From positions 94,973,001 to 95,037,000 of the forward strand of contig CM032228.1 in assembly GCA_019009955.1 (NCBI GenBank): a stretch of DNA of 64,000 nucleotides, in the 5' to 3' direction. The stretch comes from Riptortus pedestris. Taxonomy: Eukaryota > Arthropoda > Insecta > Hemiptera > Alydidae. The notes under the pieces are model-generated. The model saw nothing but the letters and a program-made list of their open reading frames with translations. It did no database searches and was not told where the DNA came from. Positions 9,628 through 23,289 of the stretch are shown in pieces. The translations under genes were made by a program, and so were the position numbers. How positions within the stretch are numbered: position 1 is the stretch's first letter; every line of letters begins with the position of its first letter.

Positions 9628-10617
9628 TCCGTCACACAGGAGCTGCTTTAACTAAGCAGATTTCCCACGTGCGCCATGTATTTGCTTTTATCTCAAAACT
9701 AAAAAGTTCAATGAGAACAATTGAAACAATTAAAATCACAATTTAAGCTTCAAATAAAGTGCTTCATAACATAATAGAATATTATTAATATGAGATGAGT
9801 AGGAGTGGGGCTTTACTGAAGACCGAAAACTAAACATGCAAATATCTCAGTTAATAATCAAGATAGTGAAAAAAAAAAATACATAACAACATTTATAGAA
9901 CATTACATTTGCAAAAGATTGGTTCTATACAATTTTTCGATCCGACGCATAATAACGGAGATATTAAGAATTTTCGAAATTCTCCCCCTCTAAACCCCCC
10001 CCCCCCCCTCCCTCTGGTCCGATTTCGAAAATGCCTTAATAGACTTGGGCAATTGCTCGTGTATGTATGAATGCAATGAATGTGATTTGGTACTTTATTC
10101 CTTACACTTTGATAAGTTACACCTCATCCATTCGTCTATTGTATTAGAACAGAATACCTGAGCAAATTTTTATTATGTTTTCTCTGGATGCTAAGATAAT
10201 ACAAACGTTTTATTTTGACGGGAAATTAGATTTATTTGATCTCAAGAACGATAATAAATTCGTCAATATTCGTCCAATAGACATTCCTCGTTTCCTGCTC
10301 AAAATTATAAATATGACTAATATGAAGGCAATCAATTGTTTAGTGCTTCTGTTATCCAATATTTATATTTCGGAGGGAAACCATTAATATATCAATTAGT
10401 TTTGGGGTTACAGCAATTCTAATCATAAATTTCTCAAACGGCTTATATCTCGGGTAAAAGAAATGAATGACAGCACTCATACATGTCTGTTGCACTTGCA
10501 TGTTACCGGGCATTTGTGTTATTGATGAATATCACTGGAACCTATTTCTATTTCAACCCGTCAACGACACGGCTACATAACTAGTCCTCATTTAGCAGAT
10601 TTCCCATAAGGGATGCT
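9628..10617 (+). mobile_element. H family element, long diverged copy
   Basis: It starts TCCGTCACACAGGAGCTGC with agcagatttcccacgtg 26 bp further in, as in other H copies. The interior includes the gagtaggagtggggctttac block (9798), the aacggagatatt block and a C-rich tract (about 9997-10010). The proposed 3' end is a degenerate agcagatttcccataagggatgct at 10593-10616. The stretch from about 10080 to 10590 does not resemble shorter H copies, so the element may be longer or hold an insertion. Boundaries at the right end are uncertain. Confidence 0.55.
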
Positions 10618-11783
10618 ACCCTGTATTTAGAAAGGATCCCCGCATCGAAGATACGCTATTATTCTGCACAAGCGAGAAGAAGAAATCTTCTGAAGAACAC
10701 AAATAACACGGAAAGAAAACCCGCCGCATGGAAAGTATAGTTTTCTAAAAGGTACCTCTTTCTTTATTATAATGCTAGCATTATCGGCGAATGAAATGAG
10801 TACTCATGATTTAGGACATTTCAATCATTATTTAGAGTATATATATTATTGGCTTGCCGCTAAGGTTTAAGGAAAAACTTGATTACAGTGACACTTGGTA
10901 AGGCCGTTTCATTGAATAGAGTGATAGAAACTAACTTCGTATGTGAATTCGATAAGGCATACGACAGTAGGCTACGCTGCCTGGTCCGCAACCATTCTGA
11001 GGAAAAATGTTGGTCTAGTTATTAGGCATCAGCGGACAGACACCGTACCCCGAAATTGTTGAAATCGTTTCAATACCGTGTTAGCGGAAAAAGTGTCGTT
11101 AAATTTTCAGAGAAAAAATTTAGAGAGGGATTATTTTGTTATATATATACGGTGTTGAAAATTATATATTAAAATGTATTAATAACGCAATTTTCAGGGA
11201 AATGTAATTGAAGCTGAAAGAAAACCAAACAAATGGAAAAAAATTAATTAGTTTCGGTTCAACGGAACGATATGAAAAAGGACTGGCGGCTACACTCTCA
11301 TTCCCTTTTGCCCTTTGGCTGTTTTTCTCCTTCCCAAGCTTTAGTTTATCGATAACATAAATAAAGCGAAATACCACCTGATATTCCACATGTTGAATGT
11401 TATTGCTTTCAATCACTCTGCTTTCCATACCTTTCGAAATATGCTATAGAATTGTGTTCGATTTATGATACATGGCGGGGTATGTAAACAACTTTGATGT
11501 CTTAAATTTCACTATAGACGCGATGTACTGCTTGTAACAAATAATCAATAAATAAATATTTTTTGAAACTGGCTTTAGGTGTGAAGATCAAAGTTTTAAA
11601 TGCAGTTCAATATTTGATGATTGTTCTACGTAGTTTGTATCTGAGCAAAAAAGTTTTTTAAAAATGTGGATGTAATTACATAATCCCCGTTTAGTATTAC
11701 AGTTCTGCAACAAGCAATTGCAGTGATTCGTAAAATGAATATTATTAGAAATTTCTGATAATAAATAATTAAGAAAAGACCAT
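10618..11783. other. Unassigned AT-rich DNA
   Basis: No convincing gene. A short reading CEFDKAYDS near 10950 recalls LINE reverse transcriptase but is not extended on either side. Confidence 0.4.
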
Positions 11784-11885
11784 TGGGGTCAGGTTACTCA
11801 TGTGAGTTAATGACACGAGTCAGGGGTCAATTCCCGCTAGGGCAATATTTCGTGGCAAACTGACTAAATAAAATCATTCTCTTCT
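11784..11885 (+). mobile_element. tRNA-derived SINE head
   Basis: ggggtcaggttactcatgtg corresponds to the SINE A-box region, and ggggtcaattcccgc 37 bp later fits a B box. The tail gactaaataaaatcatt agrees with the start of the SINE body, which then fades out. Confidence 0.5.
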
Positions 11886-11924
11886 CACTATATATTTTAT
11901 ATTTCTTTTAAAAATCCGCTAAGT

Positions 11925-12262
11925 TGAAGAGGGGGTTTACTAAAGGCTAAAAACAATTTCAAAAGCTGAATAAAATTGGTTTTACGATTAAATGTATTAA
12001 ATAACAAATGTAGACTTTTTTCGATGCGACTTATAATAAAGGGGAATTTTCGGAACCCCCACCCCTAAATCCCCCACCTCCTTAGTCAATATTTCATTAT
12101 GAACCTAAGTGTTGCATGAAACGAATAAATATTGAGTATGGTATTAGGTCTCATATTCATTTTCGAGCGTAAAATCTTAATTACATAATAAAAGTTCAAT
12201 GAAAACAATATTTTGCATTTAAGCTTTCAATAAAGTGGTTCATTACCTAACCCGTTTTAAGG
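11925..12262 (+). mobile_element. H family internal fragment
   Basis: Shared blocks with H copies: gagggggtttactaaaggct, tcgatgcgacttataata, aaatattgagtatggt and aaaagttcaatgaaaacaat, the last also at 9701, 24809, 26996 and 39100. Neither terminus is present. Confidence 0.55.
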
Positions 12263-14900
12263 AAGAAAGAAGATTTTTTTCTTTGACCCAATATGACTGG
12301 CTTGATTTTTAAACAATTTAAGAAGCGAGTCATGTAAAAGATACGTATTTTAATATTTTGGGTGGTTTTAGAATTTATTTATTGTACGTACATAAAGGGT
12401 GGTTCGAAAGTTATAGTCAACACAAATGTGTCTATAACTCTACTAAAGACGACATGCTTTATAGCAACGCTTATTAGTGTGAAAAACATTTTACATTTTG
12501 GTAATGATATACTTAATCTCATAACAAACGTCATCTAAATGAACCAATATTATTATTCTGTTATTAGGGGGTGAGGGTAGGGATATGTAAAATAAGGCGT
12601 GAATTGCGGTGTTAAGGTTGGTATCAAAGTGTGATAACGACAAGAACGGTAAGAGTAAAAGTGAGTTTGAGGAGAGGGGCAGACTACTGGAGATACCAGG
12701 TGTTCTGTGGATTAGGCAGAGAGAGACAGGCATATTTCCCTGAGCTTGTTTCAACTTATCTAACCACCGAGATTATATCTTTATCTTGTTCAAGCTCCTA
12801 CCTACACCAAAGCCGTCCCAGCTAGTCATATCACACCTCTACCTCTAAACAACATTCCAACACCTTTATGTCAAGCAAATCTGGGCGGTGAAGGATTACG
12901 CTGTCGGACCGCACAAATCCAGCTACATTGGGTGACAAATGTAGGCACTTCTCATAACCCTCCGGTTTGTATAATTAAAAGGATTACAGCTGCCAGACAT
13001 TAGCATTCCTGAGTATAGGCCTATGAATTAATGGTACTCATATGCACACATGCTTGGTTTATGAATAAAATGTGTTACCTCTGCTTTCTAACTATCTGCA
13101 GACATTGAAGATATTTATTCGAAATTTTGAGATAGGAAGCTCCAGTATTTCAGATTATTTTTGGTACGGCGTCAATCACCTCAATGAGACACAAATTTAC
13201 TCAGAGAAGTTTAGTCTGGGCCAACTGAGAAACCTTCCCTACTATTATTAGTATTATGATCAGTGATAAGTAGGCCCGATACTTTAAACATATCCTTACT
13301 TCTCATCTCTCTCTGAACTAATAAATTGTATAGTAACGCCATAGTAGAAGAAGTGCTATCCAATGATGAGTTAGTTAAAATAACCCTGCTGTTAAATAGT
13401 GTCTTCAGGGCCAGATGTATTTCACACAGGGGCACTTTATTCCCCGACGTGAACTGTCTAATCTGTGTAGCAATGTGAAAACTGATCTATGCTAAAAATA
13501 ACTCTAGAAAATACCATTTATATGAGAATCAAAAAAAGGAACGGTTAAGCACCGAGTATGGTTTTGTTCAAATAAACATTTTATGTTTGATTTAGGAGCG
13601 TAAAATGTTAATTGGTGAAGTTACGTATAACATATTGGCAAAACATCTCAAATATTAAAGAGAAGTTAAGTAAAGAATAAACACTCACACTCACATACCA
13701 CACAAACACAATTACACAAATACATACAAAAACACTTATAAGCATACAAGGAAATTATAAAAGGAATTTTAAAATATAAATATGAAATTATTGTATTAAA
13801 AAAATGCTTGGCTCACACATTGATGTATTTTGGATGCTGAGGTATAGTTGGTATGTATGGGCAATTCTCAGTGTGTAATTGATGAAGTTCATGAGATATC
13901 AGCAGGTCATGCGAGCGGAATAGAATAAGGTATGACGATCAAAGGTAAATAGAGCCTGACACCCAATCACTGTATGTAAGTATTGATTAGCCAATTTGAC
14001 TTACTGAATTAGATAGAGTATTGTTGAGGGTCTTGCAATGATCGAAAATGCATTGAAAGATCAACTCTTCAGGTGATTTAAATTGAACAAAATGGGACAG
14101 CACAGGAAATAGTTCACGGAGGAATTTCACAAAGCTGTGGATGAAGGAATAAAATTAATGAGTCTCAGTCTCGGCAAAGAACCTGATGATTCAAAAGAGG
14201 CTGCTCTAATGAATTAACTGGCTGGCTTTTGGAAATCCATTAGGGAATTTAGTGCCATAGAGAGAAAGAAAAAAACTTGCACCAAATGATGAAGCATTCA
14301 TATGAAAAGAAGAATAGGTAACTGCAGCAAGTATTAAGTAGGAAATGTTTGGAATGTGAGCACTTGAAGCAAAAGCTGATGATAGAAGCCTCTTTATACT
14401 TTGAAGTAGGAATCGACCGGAGTCTGGTTCAACACAGACTTCACATATGTTGAGTCCAGAAGAAATGCTCCAAAAATATGTGTGCTTATTACCGATGAAT
14501 TGCATCGTCTCCAGTACTGTACATGTTCCAGATACATAATTCTTAAGGAAATTTCTATTAATACGAAAGAAGCAAGGTTGAGAAAGAAATGAAGCACATC
14601 GGTATATAGCGGCTCATTAAGTTTTGGCAGATGGAAGAAAATATACTCGCCCAATTCATTGTTTCAAAGCAAAATAAATCAGTTAATAGAAACAGTCTAA
14701 TGGAAAATACCTTGCCCTGAAGACGTATGCGCATCGGGACTTCCTGGGATAGCTGGAGGGATATCCTGGAGAATAGAAGACACCAGAAGTGGAGTTGTGG
14801 CTAGGACCTCCTCTAGTGAACACATAGTCACACAGTGATCCAGGCACTCGCTCACCTTCAGTCCGGTAGCCATCTAAACACAGTTTTATTAACTATTATA
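12263..14900. other. Unassigned DNA with a possible decayed coding stretch
   Basis: No recognised family. Around 14100-14290 a plus-strand frame reads EEFHKAVDEGIKLMSLSLG and continues protein-like for about 60 residues with three stops. The composition is typical of a dead gene or retroelement gag, but I cannot name it. Confidence 0.3.
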
Positions 14901-15509
14901 TAAATCATTTGAAAAATGTGTAGATTAAGAAAAAAAAAAGTTACTCAATTCTAAATTCTGCTTATTTCTATTTCTAATAGGTAAAGATTGTTTAAAATGT
15001 TGTAATATATTAGAGATCTCAGGCTCAACAGCCCGTGAAGGGCCAGGACTAGTATTGGTATGAAGTCAAATGTTCAGCTTGGCAGACTCTACCATATTTT
15101 GGGAGCATTACTGATCAAATATATCTAAGAAAATTATTTATTCAAGAGGTTATTCAATGGCTTAACGACAATGAGATTGCACTGGGAGAACGGATTATTG
15201 TCCAGCCACGAAATTCGGTGACCGAGCAGGTTGGTGTGAAATCCCAGAGTTTGAACTTGGCACTTCAAGCACAGTAGTCCAGTGTTTAAAACCACCCACA
15301 TATCAAATAATAATCTTAAATCCACTTCATGTACATTTATTTAATGTAATCATATCTTTCAATTCTTACTTGGTTCCTTTTAAACATATCATTTGTTTAA
15401 ACTTTCAAGAAATATCCTACATTCAGACAAAAGTCGAAAATTAATAGTCTCCTTTTACCACTTGACTATTGGCCTACCGAGAAAAACGTTTCAGTTAGTT
15501 TTTACACTA
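14901..15509. other. Unassigned AT-rich DNA
   Basis: Nothing recognisable beyond short A-runs. Confidence 0.4.
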
Positions 15510-15570
15510 GCTCGCCGTGGTATAGTTGGTAGAGTACTGGGCCTAATTAGGAGGCGGGAAATTCTAATAA
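15510..15570 (+). repeat. tRNA-like sequence (SINE head or tRNA pseudogene)
   Basis: cgtggtatagttggtagagt is a good tRNA D-arm/A-box match, followed by gggcctaattaggaggcggg where an anticodon arm would be. The B box is poor (gaaattctaat). It is not an intact tRNA gene; a truncated SINE from a different family than the 48.8 kb type is the likeliest reading. Confidence 0.45.
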
Positions 15571-15622
15571 TTGTTTAATAATTTAAATAATATTAAAAAT
15601 AAACTCTCTTTAATAATCTTCC

Positions 15623-15624
<2 letters not shown>

Positions 15625-15659
<35 letters not shown>
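15625..15659. repeat. (GT)n microsatellite
   Basis: Perfect GT tract of about 35 bp followed by imperfect GT. Confidence 0.9.
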
Positions 15660-15661
<2 letters not shown>

Positions 15662-16950
15662 TGCGGGTGTGTGTTTGTGGATAAAGATATAGTTCTTCCG
15701 ACAAGCGTTGGTGACTACATGGTTTACCATATGACGTAAATGCATCTATTTCTAGGTTACCATTATGTAAAATTATATATAGTAAACCATGTATTTGCAC
15801 GACATAAGATTATAAATTTACCTCCTTTCAGATTCTACCTCCTTCTAGTTTACCTCTTTATAGTATTATTTCTTTTGTAGTAAATGTACTTATATTTTAG
15901 ATTTAATTTTGTACATTGTAATTTTTATTTTGTACGTTAGTAATTTTTAAGCATGTAGACTTGTAATATTCATTTAATTTTGTACAATTATATTATTTCT
16001 TGTTTAAAAATGAATCGCCAATGTAGCGGCGTAAATGTACTGTGCACGTATCTACTCGTATTATGGCGAGTTTAGTTTGTTTAACAAAGTCATTCCTTTT
16101 TGAAAAGTGTGTAGATGAAGGAAGGTAACATTGAATTTCGTGAAGAACACTGTAATACCGATAGAGCATCTCCATCGACTGAATAGCTTTAAAAGCATTT
16201 GAAACAAGGGATCAAAAATAACTTCAAACTTTGGGCATATTGCTCTTTGGCCAGAGTGAATACAAACATGAAGAACGTCCCAAAACTTTTAAAGAATACT
16301 CCAAATTTGCGATGAAAGAAGATTAGATAGCAACCTCCATTCACGAAGATTCGCATGAGGCTCAGAGTAAAGGTTTCCCATGAATATGTTCAGTGGTTTT
16401 TAGGCCAAAAAACGTATCGTTCTTCTAAAAATTTCATTTTAGAAGGTTCTATAACTGCTAATCCTATACCATTTGGTTCATTTACAATGTGCCAATAGTT
16501 ACCAATATGTTCATGTCATTACTAAAGGCATATCTCGAAAAATGTCGATAATGCTCGATAAGGGCATGTTTCAATACAGTGCGTGTTTCAATTCACTAGT
16601 CAATTTTAACCCATTAATATAACATTTCGATTATAAGTTTACATTTCTTGACTCCGTACTACAGAATTCATAAATCAGTTGGAAATGAACAGTTTGAACT
16701 GCCAGGCCGTCATTATTGAAACAACATTATGATAATACATTGTAGACTGATTTTAAAGGGGACAATAATTCACGGTTTCAAGTACGACATTCGTAAACAT
16801 AAGTGTAAACATTACAGTTTAAAGACTTTTATGACTTTTTTTAAGGATTGAATACACGGGAGTAAATAGTTTAAACTTTAATTATTAACTTCTACTAATT
16901 TATTTTGTAATCTTAGGGCATTTGCTCTACTAAGTCAACTTTGTAAAAAG
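15660..16950. other. Unassigned AT-rich DNA
   Basis: No gene or family repeat seen. Confidence 0.4.
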
Positions 16951-17785
16951 TCCGCCACACAGGGGCTGCGTAAACTAAGCAGATTTCCTTCGTTAAGTTT
17001 AACAATAGATAAATCGACATACTGGTAATACAACACCACCGTGAATATTAAGTGAATAAATACAAACGGTATTAATAAATCTTCCAGTCAATTTTAATAA
17101 TCTCCTGAAGTGAAGCGTCTGAAATGTAAACAAGCAGGTCTGCCAACCTCTCACAGAAAAGAAAAACAATTACTGAAATGTATCACAATATAACATATTA
17201 ATTTTACAGAAAACTATTTACTATACCTAGTACTGCAATTTATAATGAATCAGAATAATTTTTATCTCAATCAATCAAATTTTAGTAATCCCATAACTTA
17301 ATTTGGATTAGTATATAACACTGTATTGTTTATGTAACATGAGTTGAAGTGGGGGTTTGCTGAGGGCTGAAACAGAAAAATGCAAATATCTCGGTTAATA
17401 TTCAACATAGAACAAACTCATGTATATAACAATATTTATAGTAAATTTAATTTGCAATAACATTGGTTCTGTTCACTTTTTCGATTTGATGTATAGAAAC
17501 GGAGGTATTTCGAAATTTAAAATTTCTCTTCCTCTAACCCCCCTTCTCCCACCGGTCCGATTTCCGCCATAAACGAACTTGATCTTTCTTTTACGTAAAA
17601 CGGTTAAATATCGAGTTCGGGAACGACAGACGTATATATAGGTTTAACAGACACACACACACACAAATATATAACTTTGAACGGACCTCATATTCGTCAT
17701 CTCCTGGGTAGGATCGATGGAAATTTGAAGAAACCTTTCTGAAATCGCGTTATGAATAGCTGATTTCCTTAATGAAATCTGCTAA
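16951..17785 (+). mobile_element. H family element, near full length
   Basis: It starts TCCGCCACACAGGGGCTGCG after an A run, with aagcagatttcc 26 bp in, and ends with gatttccttaatgaaatctgctaa (CTAA at 17782-17785). The interior carries the gaagtgggggtttgctgag block, the C-rich ccccccttctcccacc block, a short (CA)n in place of the usual (TA)n, and the gaacggacctcat block. About 835 bp, no coding capacity. The terminal palindrome is partly decayed. Confidence 0.75.
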
Positions 17786-18634
17786 AATACCAATATAAAC
17801 ATCACACGCGTCTATATTTAGATCCCTTCTGTATATAATTTCATATTCAACCACCGTATTTCAGTTCCATAATACAATTTTTTCAGCAAAAGCTTCTTAC
17901 TGTATAGGATAAGGTTTCCTTGCACCCTTTCCCATTTCTTAACCCGAGTTGTAATTGCGAACAAGTCACCAGTCGTTTATGTTCATGGATCTCCATATTT
18001 CAGTTAATAATGCTATGTAGTTAGTAGTGGGATACAGGATTATTTCTCAGGGTTACAATGTCCTATAAGACCTCTTTTGTCATAACAAGCGTAAGCCAAC
18101 ATACTGTCACTTCTTCTGGAACGTACATGTTCGCAAGTTTTGTAAACTGCCAAATAACCCCAGTCCATCTATCATTTCATTTTAATCACAATTAACCAAT
18201 ATTTTTATGTCCCAACTTAAATCAATTAAAACTTTCCCCTATTATGGAAATAATACACGCTCATAAATGTGAACGTTTAATAACTTGTGAATCACTGATC
18301 ATAGATAGTAAAAGATTGAGCTTAATGAAAATGCTTGAATATACTACTTCTACGATCTGAACCCTATCACCAAGTATATGCATTGCAGTCTTGACGATAA
18401 ACCCAAAGTCAATGACTGTCTTGATACAACTGAAAGGCAGGAAGGGAAAACGTCTAGTTGACCACCCACCCAGTTTAAGAAGATAGTATTGCCAATGTTG
18501 TCCTGTTCCCAAAAGCTTTGCAGAGGAGAAATTCTTAATTGGGCAAAGAGTGAACCCAGTTAGTTCCAGCTGACATTAATAATTTCAAATTGACGCTTAG
18601 GCATTCATTAAATACTCTTACAATTCTATATTTT

Positions 18635-18672
<38 letters not shown>

Positions 18673-20131
18673 ATAATAATGATAATATATATCATGGCTG
18701 AGGAATATTTTTTTCTAAAATAGTTTTAAACTGATTTCCCTTAAATGAATTATGACACTTTACATCTGCTAAAATGTATCATTAAACTTGTCAAAAACAT
18801 CACAACATATAATAACGGATAGAGAGATCGAGAGAGAGTGGGGGATGGGTGAGGGAGTTTGTGTTGTGTATCCATGTTTTCTCTGACTGGAATATTAACC
18901 GAGTTATTCGTCTTTTTTTTGGTATCTGCCTTTAGTAATCCCCACTTCTACTTATCAGAAGGTCACTCGAAATACCACATGCCCAGCTTAAATTAGAATT
19001 CCTGTTTTCATAGCTTTATTACTACGGGAGAAATATAGAATACAAAATGATATGAAATTATATGGTAGTCATCTTTCAGCACTTAGGAAATTTGCTTATT
19101 TAGTACCTGCGTGGCAATCTTTTTTATTTACATTCTATGATAGGTAAAATGTTCGTCTTTTTATTTTTTGCTAACTTATGCCAAGTCGAAAGTGATCATA
19201 CCTAAATGATTATGGAAGTAGCCAAAACATTATCAGATAAGTGCCGTGAAAGATAATGTCGTGATTGGTTTTGTAAAATAATGGAATATCATTTTAAAAT
19301 ATAGTAATCTCTGTAATACTGAAGCAGTACTTTAATGTTATTTGAGTTAGAAGATTTAGCGGATCTAAATTCGTTTTATCATAAATTGTCCACGGTTTTC
19401 TTATTTTATATATAAAAAAGGTTATTTTCTTTTTATCATACTTTTTTTTAATATAATAAAGTTTGCCGAAGGAAACGTGTGGGCAAGCTAACTGGTCCTG
19501 AATACACTTTATATTAGAGTATGGGGGATATTCCCTGAACTAACACCAAGTAGCAGCTGGCCTCTCATCGATTGTGGCTTAGTACACCCCTCAATAAATT
19601 CGATATATTTCAGAAATACTGTCCCACATATGAGGCAGTTAACTACCTTCTCTGCTTTATTTTTATAAACCAATTACTTGTTATGTTTATACGATTTTCA
19701 TTAAATTATGCATTAATAAGAAATCAGACTGAAATGTGGAAAGAAGAATGGTTTGTGACAGATTGTGGCTTAGAAAGTAATATTAAATTGGCAGATGTCA
19801 CAATGTTTAGGAAAAAGAAGAAATTAAGAAAATCAATAAATTTAAATCCAACTTCTGCCGTTTTTAATTTTTTCTACAGTTAATCAAATTTTAGGGGAAT
19901 CTGTTGTTGGTTGTTGTTAGCTTATAATGCAAATCTTCAAATGCCCAAAGAAATATGACCGAGAGGAGTATAAAAGCTTAAGGAAGGGGGAAAAAATTGA
20001 AACATCTTCGTTATTAAGCCTAGCTTAATCGGATGGAAAATTATAATTGTATATTACTATTGTATATTAAAATGTAATATTTTACAATATTTGGTCTAAA
20101 CTGTTCCGGTGTAACTCAAATATTTGTAATC
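17786..20131. other. Unassigned AT-rich DNA with a TA/TAA microsatellite
   Basis: Contains (TA)n at about 18647-18669 followed by (TAA)n, and a GA-rich patch at about 18820-18860. A 103-codon frame at 19572-19883 shows no recognisable domain. Confidence 0.4.
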
Positions 20132-20242
20132 GTTTTGTTTTAAGCCTTTCAGGAAACCCTCTCTCCAACTTATCCCACATTGCTAAGCTAATACATAATG
20201 AGATCTTAATTATGATGTTTTGTTTTAAGCCTTTCAGGAAAC
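20132..20242. repeat. Direct repeat pair of 26 bp
   Basis: gttttgttttaagcctttca plus ggaaac occurs at 20132-20157 and again at 20217-20242, enclosing 59 bp of unrelated sequence. The length is longer than most target-site duplications; a local tandem duplication is equally possible. Confidence 0.6.
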
Positions 20243-20261
20243 TTCGCTTAACAAGTATTTG

Positions 20262-20465
20262 TTACTTATTAAAATCCACATTCTGCTACTCAGGCTAATT
20301 GGGACGGCTGCATGTTATATTTTTCAAGGACTATTACGGGATGGTAAGGATTCTATTTAGTGAGTTCTTCAATAAATAAAATCTTATTGCCTACTCAAAT
20401 CGAACCCATGACTCCAGATTTCCTTCTTTTAATAAGTGAGATACAAAGGTACATGTTAGGGCTGA
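20262..20465 (-). mobile_element. tRNA-derived SINE, diverged copy
   Basis: Tail side attaaaatccacattctgct and caggctaattgggacgg correspond to the SINE 3' region. A B-box region on the minus strand lies at about 20396-20412 (actcaaatcgaacccatga as read on plus). The head is degraded near 20460. Confidence 0.55.
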
Positions 20466-23289
20466 TGTTATCAATCAACATTGCGCAACCGAGATTTTAA
20501 TTTTATTTTAATTGATAAATACCATGCTAATACTAAATTCAAGCAAAACTTTTGATGTTCGATAATTTGCAAAAAAGAACACGGAGAAGTTGGGGTTTAA
20601 AGATGGACTATACATAGCGATGTATATCTCCATTTTCTACCTCCGATTGAATATTATCTCATTTATTAACAAAGTAATGTTCTACAATGTTGTTCTACAA
20701 ATGTTTCACTAACTCCAAATATAACCAAGTTAGTTGTATTTTTCATTTTCAATATTTAGTTAGCCCCCCCCCCCTCCCCACAATTCTACTCTTGTGATTT
20801 TCTCTCAAGGAGTAATTGCAACACAAATCATCTCAAGGCAGATTTCATGTCTTGGCCATACTGGCTTTTCTGGGAAATAGTTTACAGAATTCGAGATGAC
20901 ATCAGCGAGTCATAACAGCCAGCATGAGGGAATTTTGCTTGGTTTACACAGCGCCTGCGTGATGAACTTCAAGTCCACTTGCTTTAGATATAGCAACTTC
21001 TTTTATAGTCTGGTGTTCTTCATTCTTTCTACTTGTCTTACTGGAGAAGTTTCTTCTTCTTGTTAACTCATTTGATGCCAGAGCCAAAAACAAATATTCG
21101 TTCATTAGCCAATGTTTCTGAAATACCATCTGTGAGGGATGTTCTATGATTGATTCAATCATGTTCACAGGGATCTTCTTACCGAGATCAGACGGTTTTC
21201 ATTCTTTCATCATACATGAACATCCTCCTTCCTCCTTTCTTGAAAGCACTCGTTTAATATAATTAATTTTGCTTTTTGAGGATAGATATTTGATGTGAGA
21301 GCTACAGAAAGCTTATTTACCGTTCTAACTTTGATTTCAACTTTTATATTATAGCTCTCTGTTAACATTCCTCAAATGATGTATGAATCGGAAACGTGTA
21401 CTTCAAAACGACAGGTTCGTAGCTCTCTGATAAATCTTAACGATCTCTTGTACTTTGTTTTATCTTTAATAAAACCAAACTCTCGACGGAAGGCGTGAAC
21501 TCTTCTACTACATTGGCTTACAGGGAAATAATTCCAGTCAACATTCACAACTATCATAGGAAATTGTGAGATGGCTTTTTTCTAAAACCAAGAAAATCAA
21601 AATCAACTAAATCCGTTAAAAAATTAACTCAACAAACAACAAAACTGAATCAGAAAGTGAGTACTTAATAATATTTTCAAATATTTTTTCAGAGGTTCAA
21701 TGGTATTTTTTCTTACGAATAAAAAATCCCAATCGCTTGTTGACGGTGAAGGGTAGGGCTTGTAGTTGAGTGCTGTCTGTCAAGGGAGAAATACCATGCC
21801 ATTTCCACTGTTCGAACGTCAAAGAGCTTTTCGACGTTCGAGTAGGAAGGAGAACTTAAAAATCCTACTTCAATAATCCCTGAGCGATTTTTTTTTTTGT
21901 ATTTATGATTTATAGAACAATGATGTTAGGTTTTAACAAATGAGAAAATGTATCAGTTTTGCGATTAGGCTAAAATATTTTAAGGCTGGTTATAATATCT
22001 GTTTTATTTGATAATATTTGAACCTGACTCAGTTATATAAATTTAAAATATTAATGAACGCTCTACATCTTGTGTAAAATTTCAAAAAGTAAAGAAATGT
22101 AGGCGCACAAGTCCACTGCGTATATATGTCAAGCCTGCATTTAGTCTTTAAAATATGGACCAGTTCCATACAGAGTTTAACCTAAGTTGAAAATTCCTCA
22201 AATACAGACTTATTATAGACTATTGAATAATTTTCAAACTGCAGCTTTCATTTTTCTTTTTTATAAAGTGTCGCAATGAGGCTATTATGATATATTATCG
22301 TTTTCTTTCCCGAATTGTATTGTATAATGTCGTAGAAAAACAATTACTCTTTATATGTTATTTTTAGTATAAATTATATGAATTGGCTAATATTAACAGG
22401 GGGTGGGTGCGGGTTTAAATTAAGGATATCAGAATGACAATATTTGTACCTTGGTTGTCAGCAATAATAATAATGTTTAATTCAATTACAATCTTTGTTA
22501 ACTTTCTTGAAGAGGTGATAAGCAATTAAAGGCTGCTAGTAGCCTGTAAATTATATTTAAAACGTTCATTATATTCACGAGATTAACAACTTCTTAGTCA
22601 TAGCTGTCAGATGTTGAAAATAATAAATAAACAGAGTGTGCTATATTTCCATATTGTATGAGAGGCATTATTATTCGCAATCCTTAGCTCTAATAAATTC
22701 ACTCCTATTTCACTCACTCACCGTGATCCATTACTTAGTGTGTAACTATGCTATTAGTTTTAATATTAAACAAAGGTAAGTTTGTACTCTATGGTTTAAT
22801 CCAACTTAATACTCGATGGGATCAAACATGAATATGGTTTCTAATAATTAACAACTTGGTTGGCTAATTATTAAGTTTGCTGGCCTAATGCTAACCATAG
22901 CATAACAAATTAGCCGCATAGCTTCAGGGTTGAACTGGACGTTTTTAGATGTATGTGAAAGGGATAGGTGTAGACAATGGGACAGGGGGTCACCAATTCC
23001 AATAATAAATGAGGCGGGTGTGTGTAATTTTGCCCCCCCCTCCCCCCCACAATTTGCTGTACTAAATTTAAAAACATTGAATAGGAAAACCAAGAACAAA
23101 AAATCTATATAATCAAATAAAAAAAATTAAACTAAAAGAATTAACAAACAGGGGATAGTCAACTAGTAGTCGAGCAAGCCTAAGCCCTAGAACTTAGATC
23201 AAATTAAAGCACAATCGAATTCTATAAGTCTAGATCTTCTGGTCGATACCTACTTTACACTAGTACAAATACCTACTGTAGATCCCCCC
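20466..23289. other. Unassigned AT-rich DNA
   Basis: Short C-runs near 20765 and 23034. A self-complementary stretch tcgaacgtcaaagagc / ttcgacgttcga lies near 21812-21841. No gene recognised. Confidence 0.4.

Noticed and set aside
10940..11010. LINE reverse transcriptase motif (FDKAYDS)
   Set aside because: Nine residues only, with no continuing RT blocks on either side.
15510..15570. Functional tRNA gene
   Set aside because: Good A-box side but degraded B box and no full cloverleaf.
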